Origin: Desulfocicer vacuolatum DSM 3385
GTDB taxonomy: Bacteria; Desulfobacterota; Desulfobacteria; Desulfobacterales; Desulfobacteraceae
Assembly: GCF_900176365.1 (NCBI RefSeq)
Contig: NZ_FWXY01000011.1
Span: forward strand, 1-64,000
Length of the DNA stretch: 64,000 nucleotides
Direction: 5' to 3'
Numbering within the stretch: the stretch's first letter is position 1; each line of letters starts with the position of its first letter. The translations under genes were made by a program, and so were the position numbers. This document shows positions 16,877 to 25,780 of this stretch, in pieces. The notes beneath the pieces were generated by a model that saw nothing but the letters and a program-made list of their open reading frames with translations, searched no databases and was not told where the DNA came from.

Positions 16877-17560
16877 ATGAAAAACGAAATCATTACCATC
16901 ACTGTTCCCGACCAGGGAAGTATATCCGGTATCCTTTCCGGGCCAGCTCATCTTAATGAAAACAGTTCCACAGGTATTGTTTTTGCCCATGGCATGTCCA
17001 ATGACATGCATCATCCCTCACTCCAGGGGGTGGCCCAAGGCTTGTCAGGTCTGGGCTATATCACACTTCGGTTTAATTTCCTTTATAAAGAAAGGGGGCG
17101 AAAATCCGCTGATCCGGATCACCGCCTCATTGTCTGCTGGCAGGCTGCCCTGGATTATCTTGTCCACCACAGCGGGCATGATGTTGACAAGGTTGTGGCT
17201 GCAGGAAAATCCCTTGGGGCCCGCATTGCCTCGGTGGCAGCATCCACCGGGAAGATAACCCCCCATGGCATCATATATCTGGGATATCCCCTCCACGCAC
17301 CCGGTCGTAAAGATAAACTCAGAGACGCGCATCTTTCTGACATCACAGCTCCCATGCTTTTTTTTGAAGGCACCAGAGACCCTTTTTGCGATCTTGATCT
17401 TTTATCCGGTGTCATTGACCGGTTGACCATGCCTGTGGCGCTGGAGATCATCCAGGGAGGTGATCATGGCTTTGAGCTGCCTGCATCCGATCCCCGTGAT
17501 CCCAGCGAGGTTTACAACCAGATTGTGGAAAAATGCCACCAATGGCTGAACCGGGAATAA
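16877..17560 (+). CDS. Alpha/beta hydrolase, dienelactone hydrolase/KANL3-Tex30-like
   Basis: This 227-residue protein has an alpha/beta-hydrolase core: an oxyanion-type loop IVFAHGMSNDMHHP (about 34-47), nucleophile elbow AAGKSLGAR (S112), acid in FFEGTRDPFCD (D168) and histidine in GGDHGFELP (H197). The GKSLGAR elbow and YLGYPLHAPG segment are characteristic of the KANL3/Tex30 predicted-hydrolase group. The substrate is unknown. It is preceded by ACAGGGAAAAAT and is transcribed away from mntP. A family A repeat follows at 17581. It is a single-gene unit by appearance. Confidence 0.8.
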   Translation: MKNEIITITVPDQGSISGILSGPAHLNENSSTGIVFAHGMSNDMHHPSLQGVAQGLSGLGYITLRFNFLYKERGRKSADPDHRLIVCWQAALDYLVHHSGHDVDKVVAAGKSLGARIASVAASTGKITPHGIIYLGYPLHAPGRKDKLRDAHLSDITAPMLFFEGTRDPFCDLDLLSGVIDRLTMPVALEIIQGGDHGFELPASDPRDPSEVYNQIVEKCHQWLNRE

Positions 17561-17580
17561 GGCCTTGGGACATCAATTTT

Positions 17581-17650
17581 TTGGGGGCGTATTTCAAGCT
17601 TCGTTGTGGGCAAAATCGGATGAGAATACAGTTCGCCCGTGGCAGTTACA
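17581..17650 (+). repeat. Repeat family A copy
   Basis: It carries GGGGGCGTATTTCAAGCTTC and a degenerate GTTCGCCCGTGGCAGTTACA end. It lies between the hydrolase and the M23 peptidase gene, and no other feature was found in this 283-bp gap. Confidence 0.75.
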
Positions 17651-17843
17651 CAGTGAAACATCATTGCTGGTTCTGTTTTTATCTCTCTTTTTCCTTAATG
17701 TAAGGTAGATATGAAAGATAATCATTGAAGCAAACGTCTTTTAATTGTATGTTCCCTGAATTTGTGGTGATTTGCAATTATCCATTGTGGATCATGTCAT
17801 TATTACAATACACTGATAAAATCTTTTATAAAAAGAGGTTTCT

Positions 17844-19190
17844 TTGAATTTATTCCACCGGCTTTTTTTCTTATTCCTATCAGCACTTATTTTTGTTTCA
17901 CTGACCGGTATGGCCCCTCAAAAGACAGAGTTGTCTGTTGAAAAACAGACCTCGCTTCAATCAACGGATGTGCCGGATAATGGCTCACAACCATTAACGA
18001 GCCTTGCATCCACGCCGCCCCGGAAGAAACAATATTGCGGCATTTCCATGGAGGGCTTAAGTTTTAAAACCGGGGTGGTTCAGTCCGGTCAAACCCTTGC
18101 CCATTTGCTAAACCCCCATGGCATTTCCAACGCCGCCATTTTCCAGGCCGCCAAAACATCAAAGCCTGTTTTTGACGTTCGACGCATTAAAGCCGGTAAC
18201 ACCTATAGCTTGATTTCTTCCCCGGAAGAAGAGGGACGGGTGAAATATTTCATATATAATCAAAGTGCCATAAACTATGTGGTCTTTGATTTTGGTAATC
18301 CCATTCAGGTATATAAAGGAAAAAAACAGGTAGAGATAAAAACCAGAACCCTTTCTGGGACCATTACAAGTAGTTTGTGGAATGCAGCAAGGGATTCCGG
18401 AATGAGTCAAGAATTACTTTATGCCCTGGGGGATATTTTCGCCAGCACCATGGATTTTCGTCATCTGCACAAGGGCGATGAATTTATGATCACCTTTGAA
18501 GAAAAATTTGTTTCCAATAAATGTGTGGCCACCGGAAGGATAAAAGCGGCCCGCCTTACCTGTTGCAATAAAATTTTCCAGGCCTTTGGTTACGAAGTCA
18601 ACGACAGAATCAATTATTATGATGAACAGGGAAACAGCCTGGAAAAATCATTTTTAAAATCCCCCTTAAAATACAGCCGGATCAGTTCAAAATTCAGTAA
18701 AAGACGACTTCATCCCATTAAACAAAAGTACATGCCCCACCCCGGCATTGATTATGCTGCTCCCCGGGGCACACCTGTGAGAAGTGTGGGGGACGGCATC
18801 GTTATTTTTAAGGGATACAGTAAAGGTGCCGGTAATTATATTAAAATTAATCATGCCGGTGTGGGGGTGAGTGAATACATGCATTTATCAAAATTCCATG
18901 TCCGTATTAGAAAAAATCAAAAGGTTGAAAAAGGCCAGATCATCGGATATGTGGGTAGCACCGGTTATGCCACCGGTCCCCATCTGGATCTGCGGTTTAA
19001 AAAGAACGGAAAGTATGTGGATTATACAAAAATGAACCTGCCCAGCGGTAAATCCCTGGCAAATCCCCATAAAGAAATTTTTCTGAAGCAGGTGGCAGGT
19101 ATAAAGCAGCAATGGGAGGATACTCCGCGTCTTTCCCTGAATCATGGAACAAAAACACTGGATGTCACATCAAAGGGCGAAAAGAGGTAA
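17844..19190 (+). CDS. M23-family peptidoglycan endopeptidase with OapA/LysM-like N-terminal region
   Basis: This 448-residue protein starts at TTG 17844 behind AAGAGG. An N-terminal hydrophobic signal (about 5-22) targets it to the envelope. Residues about 65-130 (VQSGQTLAHLLNPHGIS, RRIKAGNTYSLI) look like the OapA/LysM-like module of cell-wall amidases and endopeptidases. A LytM/M23 domain spans about 285-410. The zinc motif HPGID (H299, D303) is present. The second motif reads GPHLDLRF (H380, D382), where most M23 enzymes have H-x-H, so a metal ligand is Asp rather than His. Asp can bind zinc, and similar HLD forms may exist in relatives, but activity is not assured. Expected role: cleaving peptidoglycan crosslinks during growth or division. 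Confidence 0.85.
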   Translation: MNLFHRLFFLFLSALIFVSLTGMAPQKTELSVEKQTSLQSTDVPDNGSQPLTSLASTPPRKKQYCGISMEGLSFKTGVVQSGQTLAHLLNPHGISNAAIFQAAKTSKPVFDVRRIKAGNTYSLISSPEEEGRVKYFIYNQSAINYVVFDFGNPIQVYKGKKQVEIKTRTLSGTITSSLWNAARDSGMSQELLYALGDIFASTMDFRHLHKGDEFMITFEEKFVSNKCVATGRIKAARLTCCNKIFQAFGYEVNDRINYYDEQGNSLEKSFLKSPLKYSRISSKFSKRRLHPIKQKYMPHPGIDYAAPRGTPVRSVGDGIVIFKGYSKGAGNYIKINHAGVGVSEYMHLSKFHVRIRKNQKVEKGQIIGYVGSTGYATGPHLDLRFKKNGKYVDYTKMNLPSGKSLANPHKEIFLKQVAGIKQQWEDTPRLSLNHGTKTLDVTSKGEKR

Positions 19191-19354
19191 AAAATCAATG
19201 AATCTTCCTTGATTTTAATATGTTTTTTATTTACCATGCCCCAGTCACTACGTGAAAATAAAGCAATATATGAATAAAAAAAATCGTGGGTTGAATTCAC
19301 GGTATTTTTTTGTATTGCTTTTTCATCTCCACCATTCAAGAAAAGGAGTTCATT

Positions 19355-19831
19355 ATGACACTTAAGGCAAAGGATATCATGGTAAAGTCGTTTGATATGA
19401 TTCATAAAGATGCCTCCATTGCGCAGGCCATTGAAAAAATCACCCATGGGCGGGTGAGGGACACCGGACATAAAACCACAAGCCTCATGGTCATTGATGA
19501 ATACAACCACCTGGCCGGTATCATCACCATGTTTGATATCCTTTATCATCTAAGGCCGTCTTTTCTTAATTATTATGGTATCAATGGTGATGAACTGGTG
19601 TGGAACGATCCCCAGATATCAAAATTAATTAATGACCTTAAGGCTAAAAAAGTGGGGCAAATCATGAGTGATAACGTCACGGGTGCCTCCCCGGACGATG
19701 ATGTCATCGTGATACTGGATCGCATGATTAAAAATAACTATCATCGCCTGCCGGTGCTGGAAAAAAATCTTCCCATTGGCGTGGTGTATGTGGCAGATAT
19801 CTATTGCAGCCTGTTCGCCCAGGGCACGTGA
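19355..19831 (+). CDS. Tandem CBS-domain protein
   Basis: This 158-residue protein starts at ATG 19355 behind AAAAGGAG. It consists of two CBS motifs and little else: KAKDIMVKSFDMIHKDASIAQA to about residue 75, then KVGQIMSDNVTGASPDDD to the end (LPVLEKNLPIGVVYVADIY). CBS pairs bind adenine nucleotides or SAM and act as energy-state sensors. No fused catalytic domain is present, so the partner is unknown. A 164-bp gap separates it from the upstream peptidase gene, and it is followed by a dnaJ-like gene after a 165-bp gap with no recognisable feature. Confidence 0.88.
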   Translation: MTLKAKDIMVKSFDMIHKDASIAQAIEKITHGRVRDTGHKTTSLMVIDEYNHLAGIITMFDILYHLRPSFLNYYGINGDELVWNDPQISKLINDLKAKKVGQIMSDNVTGASPDDDVIVILDRMIKNNYHRLPVLEKNLPIGVVYVADIYCSLFAQGT

Positions 19832-19996
19832 TAAAATCAGAGAGCTGGATTTTATTTACTGTTTATCAACCCCGGCAGCCTTTTTTTGCCTGTTTATTTG
19901 TTGAAAACAGTGGACTGAAAAAATCTGGTTTTTCAATGCCTGCCATGATCCGTTTAATGATATGGGCCAGAGCACCAGAGAAAAGAATAAAATATT

Positions 19997-20764
19997 ATGA
20001 CAACACTCGATTATTACAAAACATTAAATATTTCCAGGCAGGCAGATTCCACACAGATAAAGCAGGCTTATAAAAAATTGGCCATTCGATTTCATCCGGA
20101 TAGAAACCCGGACGATGAAAGTGCCGCAGATAAAATGGCCCGGTTAAATGAAGCCTATGCCGTGCTCTCAAATCCCGAAAAAAGAGCGCATTATGATCAA
20201 CTCTGCAAACAATTCGGGGATGGAGCCACTGGTCAGTTTCGGCAAAATAATAATTACAATGATATTTTGCAGGAATCTGATATTGAGAAGATATTTCAGG
20301 AAATTGCAGATAATTTTGGTATTCGGGGATTTAACGAAATATTTAAATCCGGTTCAACCCACGGCGGGGGATTTTTCATGTTTGGTACTTTTGGCCATAA
20401 CCGTGGGAATCATCCACGCGGTTCCGGCAGAAATATCCTCCAGGGTGTTGGTAAAACGCTTTTAAAAAATGTGTTCTCCCAGGCCTTAAAAGCACCTGAT
20501 CTGGATAAAAGTCTTAATTGTTATGACACCATTGCCCTGTCTCAATCCCATGCAGAAAAAGGGGGACCCTATGCCTATTATCATAAGGCGCAGGACAGAA
20601 AGCTCATTGTAAAAGTTCCTGAAAATATCCAGGAAGGCCGTAAAATAAGGTTAAAGGGCCTGGGTAAGGAAGACCCTGTTTCCGGAGAAAAGGGAGATCT
20701 TTATCTCACCGTTTCCATCAACAACAATTTAATCTCAAAGGTAAAAAAGTTTTTGTTCAGATAA
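19997..20764 (+). CDS. DnaJ-class co-chaperone (CbpA-like, no zinc finger)
   Basis: This 255-residue protein has an N-terminal J domain (about 3-70) with the essential HPD (H33-P34-D35) in [12 protein letters not shown] Gly/Phe-rich linker follows ([17 protein letters not shown], about 118-140). The C-terminal part ([29 protein letters not shown]) is a single substrate-binding beta domain. The cysteine-rich zinc module of DnaJ is absent and the C-terminal part is shorter than in CbpA, so this is a minimal Hsp40. It would stimulate a DnaK ATPase encoded elsewhere. No heat-shock promoter was identified. Confidence 0.85.
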   Translation: MTTLDYYKTLNISRQADSTQIKQAYKKLAIRFHPDRNPDDESAADKMARLNEAYAVLSNPEKRAHYDQLCKQFGDGATGQFRQNNNYNDILQESDIEKIFQEIADNFGIRGFNEIFKSGSTHGGGFFMFGTFGHNRGNHPRGSGRNILQGVGKTLLKNVFSQALKAPDLDKSLNCYDTIALSQSHAEKGGPYAYYHKAQDRKLIVKVPENIQEGRKIRLKGLGKEDPVSGEKGDLYLTVSINNNLISKVKKFLFR

Positions 20765-20917
20765 TCTTCTTTGGAGGTTGACCATAAGTTGGGCCGCGAT
20801 ACGTGAAATTAAATTTTATTAATCGCAACATGTTGTAATTACAGACATTGGTTTTTATCGCTAAGGTTTTATGACAAAACGGTCCACGTTATGATCAAGC
20901 CCCCTTTTTTGAATCTA

Positions 20918-21892
20918 TCATCCAGAAGGGGAGGATGGTTCTAACATCATTTCCAGGCGATATAACGGTGCCGGAAGCTTTTCCGAGGTAATATAGAGCC
21001 ATCGTTCATCCAGACTCAGGCACATGGCTTCCCGTTGAAGAAGTAAACCAAAACCCACCGGGGGAAGGTGGATTATATCAGGATTATCCGCCAGACACGA
21101 CATCCATGTCCGGTGGTTTTTTTTTGAATAGAGATAGGCGTGTTTATAAGTTAAAATTATGAGATATTCACCATCCTGTGTTATTTCCAGTGCTGTGGGC
21201 TGGGACCTATTTTGGCCATAGGGCTGGATCATATCATCTGCATCCGGCTGGGGGATGGTGGATACCCGGGCTATTTTCTTTGCCGTTACAATGCCTTGCC
21301 CCGGTGGAGGAAACAGCGGTAGTGTATAAAGTTGCGGTGGATTATCCCGTTTGCTCAAAACAAGGCATTGTTCTGATGATATATCCACGGTAACAGCTTC
21401 ACAATCCCGGGGGCCGTCTTCATACTGAAATTTAATTTGCCACCGTACCCGGGCTGTTTTTGGGAAAATACCATTGGGCGTGACCACGGGCTCTTCAATG
21501 ATATAAAGTGTTCTGTTTTTTCGTTTGCCTTTGTTATCTCCGGTGTCTGCTATTAATAAATACGGTGTGTTTTTCCATTTAAAGGAGGCCATATCTTCCC
21601 AGTCAATGTTTTTGACACCGGTCAGGGCGACCTTTCCCCTTTCTTCTCCTTTGTTTGACAAGGCATAAATAACGGCATCATTGCCACTGTCATTGAGCAC
21701 CCATAACAGATTGTTTCGGCGGTGGGATATTGCCATGCCCGATGCTTCATCAATATTCTTATTGGCAATATTTCCCACAAACTCTGCTTCACCAAACACG
21801 GCTTTGGGGGAAGACAGATGATTTTTCCCGGCACCTGCCGGGGAAATTATGCAAATAAGAAAGAGAATCCAATAAAAGGATTTCAGGAAGAT
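20918..21892 (-). CDS. Exported beta-propeller-like protein; apparent non-canonical ATC start
   Basis: The protein (about 324 aa if started at 21892) has propeller-like repeats: EASGMAISHRRNNLLWVLND, DWEDMASFKWKNTPYLLIAD, GPRDCEAVTVDISSEQCLVL and REAMCLSLDERWLYITSE. They resemble SdiA-regulated or phytase-like-esterase propellers. A GTG at 21799 gives a protein without a signal peptide. However, the frame stays open upstream and encodes a clear signal peptide (FLKSFYWILFLICIISPAGA). No ATG, GTG or TTG occurs there. AGGAGG stands 6 nt before an ATC codon at 21892-21890, and a CTG lies two codons further in. I infer initiation at ATC or CTG; a base error or mutation is possible. The ribosome binding site nearly touches the stop of the upstream hydantoinase-like gene, so the two are coupled. 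Function unknown. Confidence 0.6.
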   Translation of the reverse strand: MFLKSFYWILFLICIISPAGAGKNHLSSPKAVFGEAEFVGNIANKNIDEASGMAISHRRNNLLWVLNDSGNDAVIYALSNKGEERGKVALTGVKNIDWEDMASFKWKNTPYLLIADTGDNKGKRKNRTLYIIEEPVVTPNGIFPKTARVRWQIKFQYEDGPRDCEAVTVDISSEQCLVLSKRDNPPQLYTLPLFPPPGQGIVTAKKIARVSTIPQPDADDMIQPYGQNRSQPTALEITQDGEYLIILTYKHAYLYSKKNHRTWMSCLADNPDIIHLPPVGFGLLLQREAMCLSLDERWLYITSEKLPAPLYRLEMMLEPSSPSG

Positions 21893-21916
21893 GACGTGCC
21901 TCCTAAATCGTGAAAA

Positions 21917-24721
21917 TTAATCATTAACGGCCCGAAGCACCATATCCGGACTGCCCGAAAGGGTGGCCACAATGGTTCTGCCCAGAAAAAGGGGAATACC
22001 GCCCCCACTGTTGACCACTTTGTCTTCAATGTCCATGGCAACGGTTTTACGACTGGTACCGGCACAGCGTGCAAGCTCCCGGACATGATCTTTAAGATAT
22101 TCAACAGCCCAGGCTTCAGCCTGACCAATGCTTTTAAACTGTTGATTTCCCGGTACCCCTTCCACAACAAACCGACCAAAACTATTTGTTTTTATAGATA
22201 TTTTTCTTTTTATCATAATGTGACTGGTGATGGCGCCCACAGCGTTGGCAACATCTGCATCCTCCGGGATAATCACCCGGGCATTGAGACGTTTTCCAGC
22301 CTGGGGTAGAAAATAGTGCACCGGTGCACCAATGCCGATGACCGGATGATTAAATTGGGCAGTGATGGCATAGCGACTGTTTTCCGGGTTTACAATTTGT
22401 TTCATTAATTGTTGAAATACCGGCGTATTTTCCATTTCATCCATGGCAAAATCCCGGGCCATCTGTTTTTTCAACAACTCAAGGGCAAGATCTATTTCCA
22501 TCTGATTTAATAGGGTAGCTATCAAATCTTTTTTAGATTGCTTTGAAAAAATAGACATGATGCCCACCATGAAATGGGCTGGATCGGCATCCCATTTGGT
22601 AAATTCGCCTGTGACATGCAAAAGATCTGTGGGGGTCAGTCCGCATCGCTGTACCAAACCGCTTTCTTCAAGACGTTCCAGGGGAAGAAATTGCACTGCC
22701 AGCATATTAAGATGGGGCAAAAGTTCTTCCGGGGTATGGGGACGTTTCCTGAGCAGATCATAAACTTTTTGTTCATTGGGTGTGGGATTAAAGGAAAACT
22801 CACCTTCCATGGCCACAAGAAGGGTCTGGGAAATCATGGAAAGTTGATGGCTTTCCATGTACTGCAAGGCACGTTTAACCCCCTGGGGATGCGCCGCATT
22901 TGCCCACACAATGGGACCCACCCGGCGGGGACCAATGGCAAATTCATCCCGATTCCATCGAATGAGGCTGTCCCCCCCCAGTCCCACTGTGCGCATATCC
23001 AGAGCTTTTACATGGGTGACAAAGCCTCCCACATTGGCACCGCTTTCGCACACATCCACAAGCCCTTCACAGATATCTGCCGTATCTGTGGTGGTGCCGC
23101 CCATATCCACCACCATGGCTTCTTCCAGGCCGGTGAGAAGTTTGGCACCGGCCACACTGGCCGCAGGCCCTGACAACACAGTTTCCACAGGGCGTTCTTC
23201 GGCCATGGCCGCAGACATCAAAGTCCCGTCGCCCTTCACCACCATCACCGGAGCATGGATGCCTCGTTTTTTTAATACATCCCCCAATTCCCGGAAAAAT
23301 TTAATCATCCGGGGAATAATGCGGGCATTGAGCACTGCTGTCTGGGCCCGGACCACAAAATTAAGCAGGTCAGAAAGCTCATGACCACAACAGGCCACCA
23401 TGCCTGTTTCTTCATGAATAATGCGTTTCACCACAAGCTCATGGGCAGGATTCACAGCACCGGCAAACCCTGACACAGCAAAGGCGGTGACCCCGTCTTT
23501 TTCCACCATATGACGAACGGCATCCCGGATTTCATTTTCATCCACAGGCTCAACTTCACCACCGCTGATGTTGATCTGTCCTTTTACGTTACATCTTGGG
23601 GTATGGGAAATGAGTTCATCTGCCACATGGCCGCCATTGACCATGAGAATCAGCCCTGTTTTTTGCCCTTCCCCTTCCACAATGGCATTGGTGGCAAGGG
23701 TGGTGGACACCGACACCAGCTCCACCCTGGAAAGCACATGGGCATCAATACCGGCCAGCACCTCATCAATACCGATGGAAAAATCCCATTTTGTGGTCAA
23801 TGCCTTGTTTTTATCAATTATTTTTTTATCATCAAAGTTGTATACAGAGGCATCGGTGTAGGTTCCTCCGGCATCTATACCCAGGCCGTAATGAATGGAA
23901 AGTCCGGCATTGTCTTCATCATCATACACCAGGTGACGCGGCTCTCCACGTCCGGGAACGGCACTGTCACTGTCCGGTGCAGAATCAAGACCATTGGCCA
24001 GGGCGGAATAAATGGTGACATGTCCCGGAGGAATGATGACAATTTCAGTGTCAGACGTTTCCTGGGTGAGCAACCGGGTCATTAATGATATATCCCCGGA
24101 AATCCGTTCATACTTCCAATTATATTTTTTTGCCATTTTTCGGGCATGTTCTGCACTTTTTTCCTTTGTGCCGATACCGGTGTCAATAAATGCCGCCCGC
24201 TGGTAATTGTGATGCCAGGAGCTGAAAAAATCAATGATTTTGCCCCCGCCCTTTTCACCGTATTGGTCTTTTAGATCTTGACATCCCATGGATTGGGTGC
24301 CCACCCATATTTTTTCAGGCTCTTTTTCTTTGGGGATTTCCTTTTCCTGATACCATCCGGCAGAAATATAGAAAGTCCCCGGGTATTTTTCAAATTCACG
24401 CCTGTATGCTTCGTCACTGCCCATGAAAAGAGCAATGCAGTCATGTACCCTGGCAAAGACCAGGGGAACCCGGGGGGCACGGATGCCGATGGTGCCTTTG
24501 CCACAAAGTCCATATCCCACAACGATGCGACTGCACAGGGGATCTGCAGCAGATTTTTCAATGGCCTCCTGCAGTCGTTGGCGAAGCTCATCGGGCGAAC
24601 TGTGTAATCCGCCGGGGAGAAAATTCATTTTTACGTTAAGGCCTTGTTCCTGAACAATGTGCCTTATGTCCGGCGCCAATACGCCGCACCCAATGAAGTG
24701 AATTATTTTTTTATCTTGCAT
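21917..24721 (-). CDS. DUF1638-hydantoinase/oxoprolinase fusion protein
   Basis: The start at ATG 24721 (MQDKKIIHFIGCG) is preferred because GGAG precedes it; an in-frame Met at 24757 lacks that. Residues about 1-235 match DUF1638 (IHFIGCGVLAPDI, VVGYGLCGKGTIGI, FFSSWHHNYQRAAFIDTG). Residues about 270-440 are the hydantoinase/oxoprolinase N-terminal domain (LGIDAGGTYTDASVYN). About 440-700 is the HydA-like ATPase domain (VDMGGTTTDTADI, TVGLGGDSLIRW). The tail (VIGIGAPVHYFLPQAGKRL, DADVANAVGAITSH) closes the ASKHA fold. DUF1638 genes occur, as I recall, near corrinoid methyltransferase genes in anaerobes. A role in methylamine or corrinoid metabolism is therefore a reasonable inference, and ring-opening ATP-dependent amidohydrolysis is the family alternative. 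Confidence 0.82.
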   Translation of the reverse strand: MQDKKIIHFIGCGVLAPDIRHIVQEQGLNVKMNFLPGGLHSSPDELRQRLQEAIEKSAADPLCSRIVVGYGLCGKGTIGIRAPRVPLVFARVHDCIALFMGSDEAYRREFEKYPGTFYISAGWYQEKEIPKEKEPEKIWVGTQSMGCQDLKDQYGEKGGGKIIDFFSSWHHNYQRAAFIDTGIGTKEKSAEHARKMAKKYNWKYERISGDISLMTRLLTQETSDTEIVIIPPGHVTIYSALANGLDSAPDSDSAVPGRGEPRHLVYDDEDNAGLSIHYGLGIDAGGTYTDASVYNFDDKKIIDKNKALTTKWDFSIGIDEVLAGIDAHVLSRVELVSVSTTLATNAIVEGEGQKTGLILMVNGGHVADELISHTPRCNVKGQINISGGEVEPVDENEIRDAVRHMVEKDGVTAFAVSGFAGAVNPAHELVVKRIIHEETGMVACCGHELSDLLNFVVRAQTAVLNARIIPRMIKFFRELGDVLKKRGIHAPVMVVKGDGTLMSAAMAEERPVETVLSGPAASVAGAKLLTGLEEAMVVDMGGTTTDTADICEGLVDVCESGANVGGFVTHVKALDMRTVGLGGDSLIRWNRDEFAIGPRRVGPIVWANAAHPQGVKRALQYMESHQLSMISQTLLVAMEGEFSFNPTPNEQKVYDLLRKRPHTPEELLPHLNMLAVQFLPLERLEESGLVQRCGLTPTDLLHVTGEFTKWDADPAHFMVGIMSIFSKQSKKDLIATLLNQMEIDLALELLKKQMARDFAMDEMENTPVFQQLMKQIVNPENSRYAITAQFNHPVIGIGAPVHYFLPQAGKRLNARVIIPEDADVANAVGAITSHIMIKRKISIKTNSFGRFVVEGVPGNQQFKSIGQAEAWAVEYLKDHVRELARCAGTSRKTVAMDIEDKVVNSGGGIPLFLGRTIVATLSGSPDMVLRAVND

Positions 24722-24813
24722 ATGACTCTCCTTGACAGATATTTCATGGCCACCCATGAATAAAAACGTTTAACGAAGTTGTATAACGACGCTTCTTTTA
24801 CCCGTCAAGTTTT

Positions 24814-25320
24814 TTATTGATTTAAATTTAATTTTTTCTGAATGCTTTCAGCTATTTCATCCTGGTTCAAGGCATCACATTCAATGGTGATTTCAGCATA
24901 TTTTTCATAGAGTTTCTGGCGCTCTTCAAAAAGTTCCATAAAAGTCTGGCCGGGCGCTTTTGCAATACCCCGGGTTTCATAATTATGTATTCTCCGCTTG
25001 AGTTCCTCAATGCTGACCTTTAAAAATACTATTTGTGAAATGTCATGGAGCAGGGCCATTGCCTTTTGACTATACGGAACGCTGCCGCCTGTGGCAATGA
25101 CTTGCTTTTGAATATTTAATTTTAAAATTTCTTTTTCTTCAATATGTCTTAAATTCCAGTGATCACTTTCATCAATGATCTGCTGCAGGGATTTTTGCTG
25201 GTTAATCTGGATCAATATATCTGTGTCAATGTAGCCAAAGGTCATATTTTTGGCCAGAATAATACCCACGGTACTTTTCCCGGCCCCGGGCATACCGATC
25301 AGTGTGATATTGGATTTCAT
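24814..25320 (-). CDS. aroK: Shikimate kinase-like protein
   Basis: This 168-residue P-loop kinase starts at ATG 25320 behind AAGGA. It has Walker A GMPGAGKST, substrate aspartate in YIDTDILIQ, lid arginine in NYETRGIAKAPGQTFMELFEER and a final basic tail. The shikimate-contacting GGG of classic AroK reads ATGGSVPYS here, with Ser at the third position. That variant occurs in a sub-family usually annotated as shikimate kinase, so ATP-dependent phosphorylation of shikimate is likely but not certain. It lies 92 bp upstream of the DUF1638-hydantoinase gene in the same orientation. A family A repeat is just upstream. Confidence 0.8.
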   Translation of the reverse strand: MKSNITLIGMPGAGKSTVGIILAKNMTFGYIDTDILIQINQQKSLQQIIDESDHWNLRHIEEKEILKLNIQKQVIATGGSVPYSQKAMALLHDISQIVFLKVSIEELKRRIHNYETRGIAKAPGQTFMELFEERQKLYEKYAEITIECDALNQDEIAESIQKKLNLNQ

Positions 25321-25336
25321 TTTTATTCCTTGATTT

Positions 25337-25428
25337 TTATATGAAATACTCAGTAAATCAGGGGTGTATTTCAAGTTTTTGTTGTGGGCGGAGCGAGGTC
25401 AGAATGCGGTCCGCCCGTGGCGGTTATA
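25337..25428 (+). repeat. Repeat family A copy
   Basis: A near-consensus copy: ATATGAAATACTCAGTAAA, GTGGGCGGAGC, GGTCCGCCCGTGGCGGTTATA. The GGGCGGA/TCCGCCC arms can pair. It lies directly upstream of the shikimate-kinase-like gene. Confidence 0.85.
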
Positions 25429-25594
25429 ATGATGTAAATAAGGTCTTTGTTGAAAATTTATAAAGATTAAAACAATATAGTATTTTAATGTATTTTGCTA
25501 ATTATTAATAAAAAAATTAAGTTTTAATATTTTTTTCTTTTAAAAAATTACAATTTGTTCGATTTTAGTGTTGGTGTGGAGGCGGATATTGATA

Positions 25595-25780
25595 ACTCAA
25601 CTTTCGGTGTTCGCATTTCGTGGTGGGGTCAGGCTTTCGTTATTGACATTATCGAGGTTTTTTTCGTTGACAAAGGCCTTGGTCGATAACATCAATAACA
25701 AAAGCCTGACCCCGTCGGCACACTGAGCCCATCGGTACATTTAACAATGCCGGCTTTGAAATGAAGCCCGAAAGTTGAGT
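25595..25780. mobile_element. Repeat family B, MITE-like element with TGATA target duplication
   Basis: It begins ACTCAACTTTCGG and ends CCGAAAGTTGAGT, perfect 13-bp terminal inverted repeats. A long internal inverted repeat (GGGGTCAGGCTTTCGTTATT on the left, AATAACAAAAGCCTGACCCC on the right) makes most of the element a hairpin. The flanks carry a 5-bp direct repeat TGATA at 25590-25594 and 25781-25785. It has no coding capacity. Confidence 0.85.

Noticed and set aside
25595-25780. Long hairpin as a transcription terminator or CRISPR-like repeat
   Set aside because: The 13-bp terminal inverted repeats and flanking 5-bp duplications at two copies fit a MITE better; copies are scattered, not arrayed with spacers.
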